A stretch of 41,080 nucleotides of DNA from Corallococcus interemptor. Its GTDB lineage: Bacteria; Myxococcota; Myxococcia; Myxococcales; Myxococcaceae. The translations under genes and the position numbers were made by a program. The stretch spans positions 1 to 41,080 of the forward strand of contig NZ_RAWM01000077.1 in NCBI RefSeq assembly GCF_003668875.1, in the 5' to 3' direction. Below, piece by piece: positions 24,867-34,226 of this stretch (its first letter is position 1; each line of letters opens with the position of its first letter). Under the pieces are notes generated by a model. It did not search any database. It was not told the origin of the DNA and worked only from the letters and a program-made list of their open reading frames with translations.

Positions 24867-24942
24867 GTGCAGTCCGGCCAGGAAAAGGCGGGGCAATGTA
24901 CGGGATGGGGGGAGGCCCCCTCAATCCAAAAGCGAGTGGCCA

Positions 24943-25617
24943 TCAGGCCTCCGACACCTGCCCGCCGGCGAGTCTCAGACGGCGGGGCATGGAGCGAGCA
25001 AGCGTCTCGTTGTGCGTGACGACGACGGCGGTGATGCCCAGGTCCCGGTTGACGTCCCGGAGCAGCTGGTGGATGCCCTCGCCCGTCGTGGGGTCCAGGT
25101 TGCCGGTGGGCTCGTCCGCGAGCAGCACCGCGGGCTTGAGCACCAGCGCGCGCGCCAGGGCGACGCGCTGGGCCTCGCCTCCGGACAGCTCCCCGGGGCG
25201 GTGATCCACGCGGCTGCCCAGGCCGACGCGCTCCAGGAGCTCCCGGGCGTACGCGTAGGACGGGGCCCGGTCCCGGCGCTGGATGAGCGCGGGCATGGCC
25301 ACGTTCTCCAGCGCGGTGAACTCCGGCAGCAGGTAGTGGCTCTGGAAGACGAAGCCGATGGTGCGGTTGCGGAACTCGGCGATCTCCGCGTCGTTCATGG
25401 AGAAGACGGACCTGCCGTCGAAGAGGACTTCACCGGCGGCGGGGGCGTCCAGCGTGCCCAGCACGTGCAGGAAGGTGCTCTTGCCCGCGCCGGACGCGCC
25501 AATCAGGGAGACGAGCTCGCCGGCGTTGATGTCCAGCGACACGTCGCGCAGCACGTCAATGCGCTTGCCGTGCAGGAAGTAGCTCTTGAAGACGTTGCGG
25601 ATGGACAACAGCGCCAT
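24943..25617 (-). CDS. lolD: Lipoprotein-release ABC transporter ATPase LolD
   Basis: ATPase of the LolCDE complex, which extracts outer-membrane-bound lipoproteins from the inner membrane. The 224-residue protein has Walker A GASGAGKST (about 40-48), Q-loop FVFQSHYLLPEFTALEN, signature LSGGEAQRVALARAL, Walker B VLLADEPTGNLD and the switch histidine VVVTHNETLA. These are close to LolD and to the MacB group. The ATG at 25617 follows the permease stop by 2 bp and has GGAG 6 nt upstream. The adjacent LolC/E permease settles the assignment. Confidence 0.93.
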   Translation of the reverse strand: MALLSIRNVFKSYFLHGKRIDVLRDVSLDINAGELVSLIGASGAGKSTFLHVLGTLDAPAAGEVLFDGRSVFSMNDAEIAEFRNRTIGFVFQSHYLLPEFTALENVAMPALIQRRDRAPSYAYARELLERVGLGSRVDHRPGELSGGEAQRVALARALVLKPAVLLADEPTGNLDPTTGEGIHQLLRDVNRDLGITAVVVTHNETLARSMPRRLRLAGGQVSEA

Positions 25618-25619
25618 GG

Positions 25620-27986
<2,367 letters not shown>

Positions 27987-27998
27987 GAGGCCTCGTGG

Positions 27999-29558
27999 CT
28001 ACTTCGCCAGCGGCTTGAGGAGGGGGAAGAGAATCACGTCACGAATGCTGGCGGCGTCCGTGAACAACATGGCGACGCGATCAATCCCGATGCCCTCACC
28101 GGCCGTGGGCGGCATGCCGTGTTCGAGGGCGCGGATGTAGTCCTCGTCGTAGTCCATGGTCTCCTGCTGGCCCCGCTGCTTCGCGTCCAGCTGGGCCTGG
28201 AAGCGGCCCTTCTGGTCCAGGGGGTCGTTCAGCTCGGAGAAGGCGTTGGCGATTTCCCGGCCCGCGACGAAGAGCTCGAACCGGTCCGTGATTTCCGGGT
28301 TCTGGTCGTTGCGGCGGGCGAGCGGGGAGACGGCGGTGGGATACTGGGTGATGAAGGTGGGATGGATGAGCGTGTGCTCGACGTGGGCCTCGAAGAGGGC
28401 GCCCACCAGCTCGCCGTGGTTCATGGCGTCCACGGCGCGGCGCTCCACCTCCGAGTGCACCGTCTTGAGCAGCTCGTGACGCAGGCGGTCCGCGTCCACC
28501 ATGTCCTTGTCGGACAGGCCGGGGACGGCTTCCCGGATGGCCTCCGTCATGGGGATGCGCTTCCAGCCCTTGCCGAAGTCGATGGTGTGCTCGCCGTACT
28601 TCACCTTGGAGTCGCCGGTGACGTGGCGGGAGGCCTCCGAGAGCATCTCCTCCGTGAGGTCCATCAGGTCCTCGTACGTGGCGTACGCCTGATAGAACTC
28701 CAGCATCGTGAACTCCGGGTTGTGCCGGGTGCTGATGCCCTCGTTGCGGAAGTTGCGGTTGATTTCGTAGACGCGCTCCATGCCGCCCACCACGAGCCGC
28801 TTCAGATAGAGCTCGGGCGCGATGCGCATGTAGAGGTCGATGTCGTACGTGTTGTGGTGCGTGATGAAGGGCCGCGCCGCCGCGCCCGTCACCAGCGGGT
28901 GCATCATCGGGGTCTCGACCTCGACGAAGTCGCGCCCGTCGAGGAAGCTCCGGATGAACTTCACCAGCTTGCTGCGCTTGAGGAAGACCTGCTTCACGTC
29001 CGGGTTGGAGACCAGGTCCAGGTAGCGCTGGCGGTAGCGGACCTCCACGTCCGTCAGGCCGTGCCACTTCTCCGGCATGGGGCGCAGGGACTTGGTGAGG
29101 GGCACGAACTTCGTGGCCGCGATGGACAGCTCGCCCGTCTTGCTCTTGAAGACGGTGCCCTGCGCCGCGACGAAGTCACCCAGGTCGCACTGCTTGAAGA
29201 CCTCATAGAGGTCCCCCAGCACGTCCTTCTTCACGTGCACCTGGATTTCGCCGGAGCGGTCGCGCAGCTTGATGAACGCGGCCTTTCCGAACGAGCGCAT
29301 GGCCACGATGCGGCCGGCGACGTCCGCCTGGGGCGCTTCCTTGTCCAGGTCCTCGGCGGTCTTCTGGCCGTGGGCGTCGTGGATCCGCTGCGCCACGTCC
29401 CGGGGGGCGTAGCCGTTGCCGAAGGGGTTGAAGCCGGCCTCGCGCCATCTGGCGGCCTTGTCCAACCGCTGCTGGTAGATCTCCTGCTCCTTGGAGCTGG
29501 AGTCCGCCGCTTCGGCGCTCTTCTCACCTGGGGGGTTCTTGTTCTCGGTGTCGGCCAT
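27999..29558 (-). CDS. lysS: Lysyl-tRNA synthetase, class II
   Basis: Charges tRNA-Lys. The 519-residue protein has a charged N-terminal leader (1-40), the OB-fold anticodon-binding domain (AGRIVAMRSFGKAAFIKLRDRSG near 80-102), and the class II core. Motif 1 is near FVEVETPMMHP, motif 2 is FRNEGISTRHNPEFTMLE, and motif 3 is GEGIGIDRVAML. The ATG at 29558 was chosen because longer in-frame starts run into the spacer hairpin region. It is the first gene of the run leading into lolC/E, lolD and bamA. A similar coupling of lysS with lol genes is plausible in relatives. Confidence 0.96.
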   Translation of the reverse strand: MADTENKNPPGEKSAEAADSSSKEQEIYQQRLDKAARWREAGFNPFGNGYAPRDVAQRIHDAHGQKTAEDLDKEAPQADVAGRIVAMRSFGKAAFIKLRDRSGEIQVHVKKDVLGDLYEVFKQCDLGDFVAAQGTVFKSKTGELSIAATKFVPLTKSLRPMPEKWHGLTDVEVRYRQRYLDLVSNPDVKQVFLKRSKLVKFIRSFLDGRDFVEVETPMMHPLVTGAAARPFITHHNTYDIDLYMRIAPELYLKRLVVGGMERVYEINRNFRNEGISTRHNPEFTMLEFYQAYATYEDLMDLTEEMLSEASRHVTGDSKVKYGEHTIDFGKGWKRIPMTEAIREAVPGLSDKDMVDADRLRHELLKTVHSEVERRAVDAMNHGELVGALFEAHVEHTLIHPTFITQYPTAVSPLARRNDQNPEITDRFELFVAGREIANAFSELNDPLDQKGRFQAQLDAKQRGQQETMDYDEDYIRALEHGMPPTAGEGIGIDRVAMLFTDAASIRDVILFPLLKPLAK

Positions 29559-29594
29559 GACGCGCTCGTATGAAAGGCGCGGCACCGTAGCCAA

Positions 29595-29628
29595 GCCTCC
29601 CCCGGTACGCAACGCATCCGGGAGGGGG
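29595..29628 (-). terminator. Hairpin between anti-sigma gene and lysS
   Basis: GC-rich imperfect inverted repeat (29596-29605 with 29618-29628), just after the stop of the anti-sigma gene. On the minus strand it is followed by CTTGG and not by a T-run. It is the only likely stop signal before lysS. Confidence 0.42.
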
Positions 29629-29630
29629 CT

Positions 29631-30011
29631 TCAGGAAGACATCAAAAGAAACGCCCCCACGGCCGCGGCCAGGAGCAGCGGGATGAGGACCTCCACCGGG
29701 AAGCGGTGGTTGGCATGGGCCAGGTGCAGGCCCTTCAGGCCGAAGCGGCGCTGGCGGCGCACGCGGGCGGCCACGAGCGACGCGAGCGCGGGCGGGGCCT
29801 TCTCCCGCTCCACCGAGCGCACGCGCTCCACGGTGCGTGCGTAGCGGTCCCACCCCTGGCGGCACTCCTCGCAGCCGTCCAGGTGGCTGCGCACCGCCTG
29901 CTCCTGGGGGGCCGGCAGCTGTTCGTCCGCGAGCGCCAGGAACAGCGCCTTCGCCTCGCGGTGATCCAATCGGGGTTGCACGTCCATTGACCTCCACCCG
30001 CCGCCGCTCAT
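29631..30011 (-). CDS. Membrane-anchored zinc-finger anti-sigma factor
   Basis: A 126-residue protein with the zinc anti-sigma signature H-x3-C-x2-C (HLDGCEEC, about residues 43-50). That follows the helical start DHREAKALFLALADEQLPAPQE. One transmembrane segment lies near the C-terminus (FPVEVLIPLLLAAAVGAFLL), leaving almost nothing outside, so any signal must come through the membrane or a partner. The ATG overlaps the sigma-factor stop by 4 bp. A second ATG eight codons later (29987) has GGTGGAGG directly upstream and may be the real start. It probably holds the sigma factor encoded upstream. Confidence 0.88.
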   Translation of the reverse strand: MSGGGWRSMDVQPRLDHREAKALFLALADEQLPAPQEQAVRSHLDGCEECRQGWDRYARTVERVRSVEREKAPPALASLVAARVRRQRRFGLKGLHLAHANHRFPVEVLIPLLLAAAVGAFLLMSS

Positions 30012-30670
30012 GGTTCGAAGCGCCCCAGCAGGTCCGCCAGCTTCTCGCGTGCCCGGTGGAGCCGGCTCTTCACGGTCCCCTCGGGCAGCTCGGTGATGTC
30101 CACAATCTCGTCGTAGCTCAGGCCCTCGATGTCTCGCAGCGCCACCAGCATGCGCGCATCGGGGTCCAGTTGGGAAATGGCCCGCTGCACCCGGGCCCGC
30201 TCACGCGCCGCGTCCAGGGCGGCGTCCGGCTGGACGGGGGCGCCACCGCCTTGCGCGATGGCGGCGGCGCTCACCTCGTCGTAGGCCTCCGAGCGGCCCC
30301 GCCCCCGGCGCTGGAGGTACTTCAGCCGGTTGAGGCAGTGGTTCTTGGAGATGCGGAACAGCCACGTGGACAGGCGCGCGTCCTCGCGGAAGCGCCGCAC
30401 GTGCTGGTGCACGCTGACGAAGATCTCCTGCACCAGGTCGTGGGCCTCCTCGCGGTCGCCCAGCATGCGGAAGCAGAAGTCGTAGAGGCGGTCCTGGTGC
30501 TCCAGCACCAGGGACTCGAAGGCCTCCGGGTCGCCGCGACGCAGCCGGACGAGCAGCGCCTGCTCCTCGCGGCGCGCGGCGGATGCGGCCTCGGCGGCCA
30601 GGGCCTGCTGTCCGACGTCGAGCACTCCGCCCGGTGACACCCGCGCCTCCCGTGTAGGGCCTTGTTCCAT
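30008..30670 (-). CDS. ECF sigma factor (RpoE-like)
   Basis: A 220-residue sigma-70 family factor with only regions 2 and 4. Region 2 is about 45-125 (GDPEAFESLVLEHQDRLYDF, DLVQEIFVSVHQHV, STWLFRISKNHCLNRLK). Region 4 is about 160-215, with LRDIEGLSYDEIVDITELPEGTVKSRLHRAREKL as the helix-turn-helix. The start is the ATG at 30670; an ATG at 30733 would lie inside the prfB terminator. The gene is followed, with overlap, by its membrane anti-sigma factor. The controlled regulon cannot be read from the window. Auto-regulation is usual for such pairs. Confidence 0.93.
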   Translation of the reverse strand: MEQGPTREARVSPGGVLDVGQQALAAEAASAARREEQALLVRLRRGDPEAFESLVLEHQDRLYDFCFRMLGDREEAHDLVQEIFVSVHQHVRRFREDARLSTWLFRISKNHCLNRLKYLQRRGRGRSEAYDEVSAAAIAQGGGAPVQPDAALDAARERARVQRAISQLDPDARMLVALRDIEGLSYDEIVDITELPEGTVKSRLHRAREKLADLLGRFEP

Positions 30671-30734
30671 CCTACCGCGCACCACCCTGCCCCGCCCCCT
30701 GACACCGGCCCTGGGAAAAAGGTTCCCGGGCATG

Positions 30735-30771
30735 AAAAACCCCTCCCGGACCGCGAGGGGCCCGGGAGGGG
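30735..30771 (-). terminator. Rho-independent terminator of prfB
   Basis: Perfect 10-bp stem: CCCCTCCCGG (30740-30749) pairs with CCGGGAGGGG (30762-30771), with a 12-nt loop. On the minus strand it is followed by TTTTT (30739-30735). It lies 27 bp after the prfB stop and is the best intrinsic terminator in the window. Confidence 0.9.
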
Positions 30772-30797
30772 TGGGAGGCGGTTTCCGTCCGGGAGCG

Positions 30798-31920
30798 CTA
30801 CTCCGCGCTGGCGTTGCGGTTGGGGTTCTTCACGCCCAAGAGCTGCGCGGTGACGAACTCGTCCAGGTCACCGTCCAGCACCTTGTCCGCGTTGCCCGTC
30901 TCCACGCCGGTGCGCAGGTCCTTGACCATGCGGTACGGCGCCAGCACGTAGCTGCGGATCTGCGAGCCGAAGGAGATGTCCTTCTTGGCCGCCTCCGCCG
31001 CGTCGCGCTCGGCCTCGCGCTTCTTCATCTCCATCTCGAACAGGCGGCCGCGAAGGATCTGGAAGGCCATCTCCTTGTTGGCCGACTGCGAGCGCTCCGT
31101 CTGGCAGGTGACGACGATGCCCGTGGGGATGTGGCGCAGCTGCGCCGTGGACGACGTCTTGTTGACCTTCTGTCCGCCCGCGCCGGTGCCGCGGATGTAC
31201 TTCAGCTCGATGTCCTTCTCCGGCAGGTCGATCTGGATGCTGTCGTCGACCTCCGGGTACACGTCCACGGACGCGAACGCCGTCTGGCGGCGCGCGTTGG
31301 CGTCGAAGGGGCTGATGCGCACCAGCCGGTGCACGCCCACCTCCGCCTTGAGGTAGCCGTAGGCGTTCTCACCCTCGATGCGCAGGGAGACGTTCTTGAA
31401 GCCCGCCTCTTCGCCCGGCACCTCGTCGCTGAGTTCGACCTTCCAGCCCTTGGTCTCCGCGAAGCGCGTGTACATGCGCAGGAGCATGGCGGCCCAGTCC
31501 ATGGAGTCCGTGCCGCCCGCGCCCGCGTTGATGTCCATGAAGCAGTTGCTGCGGTCCTGCGGCCCGGAGAGCATCCGCGCCAGCTCCAGCTTCGCGACCT
31601 CCGCCTCCAGCGGCGCGAGCGAGCCCTCGGCCTCCTGCGCGCTCGCCGGGTCGTTCATCTCCGCCGCCAGTTCCAGGAGCGTCTGCGCGTCGTCCAGCCC
31701 GCGCAGCGTCTTGTCGAAGGCGCCCACGCTGGCCTCCAGCGTGGCCTTCTCCTTCAAGAGGCCCTGGGCCTTGGTGTTGTCGTTCCAGAAATCGGGCTGC
31801 GCCGAGTCGCGCTCGATCAGCGCGATGCGGGACCGCTTGCGGTCGAGGTCAAAGATGCCCCCGGAGCGCGTTGAGGCGCTCCTTCAGGGCGTTGATCTTC
31901 TCCATCGAATCGTTCGCCAT
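30798..31920 (-). CDS. prfB: Peptide chain release factor 2, with programmed +1 frameshift
   Basis: Releases finished proteins at UGA and UAA codons. The reading frame is in two parts: 23 codons from the ATG at 31920 to CTT (31854-31852), then an in-frame TGA (31851-31849). Skipping T31851 joins it to a 350-codon frame that starts with GAC at 31850. The full product is 373 residues, the usual RF2 length. The tripeptide that reads stop codons in RF2 appears as SPF (RISPFDANARRQT). The catalytic GGQ is in RGTGAGGQKVNKT. AAGGAG lies upstream of the ATG, about 12 nt away. The break is the conserved RF2 self-regulation device, not damage. A strong terminator follows. Confidence 0.95.
31848..31862 (-). 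promoter_or_regulatory. Programmed +1 frameshift site in prfB
   Basis: On the minus strand the sequence reads GGGGGCATCTTTGAC. GGGGG (31862-31858) is the internal Shine-Dalgarno, set 3 nt before the slip codon CTT. TGA then C is the weak stop context. This matches the E. coli element (AGGGGGTATCTTTGAC) in all key parts. When RF2 is scarce the ribosome slips to +1 and makes more RF2. Confidence 0.95.
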
Positions 31921-31970
31921 GGTGTTCTTCGTCTCCTTCGTATCGAAACAGGTGGGGATGCCAGGGTGTT

Positions 31971-33293
31971 TCAGGAGGCCTTGAGCGAGGTCACCTGGGC
32001 ATCCTGACGGGGCGGCGTGCGCGCCGTTCCTGGCACGAGCGCCCGCAGCCGGTCCAGCCAGAAGGCACCGGCCATGCCCAGGGAGATGGGCAGGATGAGC
32101 GCGATGGCGCGCCAGTTGTCCTGGTCACACCAGGGCAGGACCTTCACCACCAGCCCCAGCGCGCCCGTCACCGCGAGCAGGCCCCACACCCACTTGAGCC
32201 GCGCGCGCGCCTTCGCGCTGCCCCAGGTGAGGCGCAGGCCGTACGGCACGGCCATGAGCGTCAGCGGGTTCGCGAGGAAGAGGTTCTCATTGTGGTGGGT
32301 GACGACGTGGTTCGTGCCCACCCACATCACCACGAGCGCCAGCCCCGGGATGCCCAGCACCAGGCCCACCACCATGTTCTCCACGCCCAGGAGGATGCGC
32401 GCCGCGCGGCTGCCCTTCTTCTCCCACGCGGCCAGACCCAGCGCGCTGGCGCCCAGGAGCACGCCCAGGGCGAGGAAGTACGGGCCGAAGGCGGGGGGCT
32501 GCGCGGGAGGCCTCGGACGCGAGGGCGACGCGTAGTAGTCCCACTGCTTCTCCACCAGCGACACCGGCTGCCCGTCCGGGCCCGGCACCTTCAGCTCCGC
32601 CACCTGCTGCTCCAGCTCGTCCGGGAGGAAGGCTTCTTCCTTGCGGGTGATGGGCTTGTCGATGGAGTCATTCATCATGAAGTCGAGCAGGAAGCTCACG
32701 GGCGGGCTCACGGCCGTGTAGCGCCGCGTGTGCTCGCGCAGCGTCATGCGGGCCGGGGCCTTCTCCGCCTCCGCCAGCCGGCCGCCGACGGCCACGTCGA
32801 TCATGTCGCGCAGCCGCGTCACGCAGTTGTCGCTGTAGTGCTCGTAGAGATAGTCGCGGTTCTCCGGCAGCACGTTGTCCGCCAGCTTCTTCGCCACCGT
32901 CACGCGCTGCTCGGGCGTGAGGTTGAGCTCCTGCACGCGCACGTCACGATTGAGCGACTTGTAGAAGCGGAAGGTGCCGTTGACGCTCGACTCACCGACC
33001 CAGAACTCCAGGCGGCCCTTGGCGAAGCGCACCACCGTCTGGTCGTCGAACGAGTACATCCCGTAGTTGTAGAGCCGCTGCAGGTGCTTCGCGCGGTCCT
33101 CCACCACCAGCGAGCCGTGGCCCCACCACGAGAAGACGTCGTCACCGGGGCTGAAGGTCACCAGCCAGATGGACAGGTCCTCGCCCCGGCTCTCGCCCGT
33201 GCCCCACGGCGGCACCGACGCGGCGCGCGCGGAGGACGCGCTCAGCAGGAGACCCAACAGGCTTGCGACGATGAGAGACGACAGGCGGGGCAT
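31971..33293 (-). CDS. DUF4105 (Lnb N-terminal-like) domain membrane protein
   Basis: A 440-residue exported and membrane-bound protein. The signal peptide is about 1-24 (MPRLSSLIVASLLGLLLSASSARA). Residues 35-260 match the DUF4105 domain, now named after the periplasmic part of the lipoprotein N-acyltransferase Lnb. Visible marks are DDVFSWWGHGSLVVED with H59, and YEHYSDNCVTRLRDMID with C157. After a proline-rich linker come about five transmembrane helices (270-425). This layout, soluble domain then helices, is that of Lnb-type proteins, but the enzyme activity is inference only. The start is the ATG at 33293; a GTG five codons earlier is possible. It precedes prfB by 50 bp. Confidence 0.8.
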   Translation of the reverse strand: MPRLSSLIVASLLGLLLSASSARAASVPPWGTGESRGEDLSIWLVTFSPGDDVFSWWGHGSLVVEDRAKHLQRLYNYGMYSFDDQTVVRFAKGRLEFWVGESSVNGTFRFYKSLNRDVRVQELNLTPEQRVTVAKKLADNVLPENRDYLYEHYSDNCVTRLRDMIDVAVGGRLAEAEKAPARMTLREHTRRYTAVSPPVSFLLDFMMNDSIDKPITRKEEAFLPDELEQQVAELKVPGPDGQPVSLVEKQWDYYASPSRPRPPAQPPAFGPYFLALGVLLGASALGLAAWEKKGSRAARILLGVENMVVGLVLGIPGLALVVMWVGTNHVVTHHNENLFLANPLTLMAVPYGLRLTWGSAKARARLKWVWGLLAVTGALGLVVKVLPWCDQDNWRAIALILPISLGMAGAFWLDRLRALVPGTARTPPRQDAQVTSLKAS

Positions 33294-33344
33294 CGTTCCA
33301 TCCAACACGAGACACGGGGGGCCGCAAGCCCCCCGGCGGGGATT

Positions 33345-34226
33345 TCAGATGAGCTTCGCGCGGCGGGCGCGCGAGTCGATGGTCAGCGAGTCCGCCACCA
33401 TGCCCCGCTCGCCCAACAGCTGCTCCTCCAGGGCCGCCATGCGCTTCGCGTCGCGAGGCTTCTCATGGTCATGTCCCAGCAGGTGCAACAGGCCGTGCGC
33501 GAGGTAGCGGCCCATCTCCGACTCCAGCGTGCGGCCGTACTCCTTCGCCTGCCGCTTCGCCGTGTCCAGGGAGATGACCACATCGCCCAGCGGGCGGGGG
33601 CCCGGGGTGCCCTTGGGCTGGTCCCCCGCGGGGAAGGACAGCACGTCCGTGGCCTTGTCCTTCTGGCGCCAGGTGCGGTTGAGCCGGCGGATGGCCCGGT
33701 CCCCCACGAGCGACAGGGACAGCTCGCAGCCGGTGAGGCCCAGGCGCTTGAGGTAGTCGCGGGCCCAGGTGGTGAGCAGGCGCTCGTAGTCCCCTGCCTG
33801 CCCGTGCGCCACCTGCACCGTCACCTGGTTGTCCGCGGCCTTCGGCTTCGCTTCCGGCTTTTCGATGTGGGCCAGCTCCACGCGGAAGGCCGGCGCGCAG
33901 ATGGACCAGTAGTCACACGCGCCCTGGCTGTCGTTGCGGTACACCACGCGCTTGCCGCGCGGGACGAGGCCCACCTCGCCCGCGCCAATGCGCTCGCGCT
34001 TGCCGTCCACCACGAGGGTGAGCTCGCCGGTGAGCACCAGCACGACCTCGTCGAACTCCGGCGTCTGCGCGGGCTCGCTCCAGCCCGGCGGCGCCCGCAT
34101 GCGCGCCACGGACGCGGACTCCGTCTGCGTGCTGGCCACGCCGACGAACTCCTCGATGCGCTTGCCGTCGTCGCGCGGAATCACCCTGCCCTTGCGCAGC
34201 TTCACGCCCTCCACCTTGCGGCTCAT
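33345..34226 (-). CDS. ybeY: Cupin-YbeY fusion: rRNA maturation endoribonuclease
   Basis: YbeY is a zinc-dependent RNase for 16S rRNA 3'-end maturation and ribosome quality control. Here the YbeY domain (about 134-285) has the metal motif HGLLHLLGHDH with H244, H248 and H254, and the preceding NRTWRQKDKATDVLSFP. Ahead of it is a cupin domain (about 25-120: PGWSEPAQTPEFDEVVLVLTGELTLVVDGK, then GAGEVGLVPRGKRVVYRN), joined by a charged Lys/Pro/Ala linker. YbeY is usually about 150-180 residues alone; this one has 293. The ATG overlaps the stop of the HD gene (ATGA). No stop or frameshift divides the domains, so one polypeptide is expected. The cupin ligand is unknown. Confidence 0.9.
   Translation of the reverse strand: MSRKVEGVKLRKGRVIPRDDGKRIEEFVGVASTQTESASVARMRAPPGWSEPAQTPEFDEVVLVLTGELTLVVDGKRERIGAGEVGLVPRGKRVVYRNDSQGACDYWSICAPAFRVELAHIEKPEAKPKAADNQVTVQVAHGQAGDYERLLTTWARDYLKRLGLTGCELSLSLVGDRAIRRLNRTWRQKDKATDVLSFPAGDQPKGTPGPRPLGDVVISLDTAKRQAKEYGRTLESEMGRYLAHGLLHLLGHDHEKPRDAKRMAALEEQLLGERGMVADSLTIDSRARRAKLI

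Noticed and set aside
29559-29594. TTGGCT / CATACG as a lysS promoter
   Set aside because: The -10-like box sits about 10 nt from the ATG and both boxes are poor matches, so support is too thin to annotate.
30798-31920. prfB as a frameshifted pseudogene
   Set aside because: The break is at the conserved CTT TGA C slip site with a Shine-Dalgarno 3 nt upstream, and both parts are intact.
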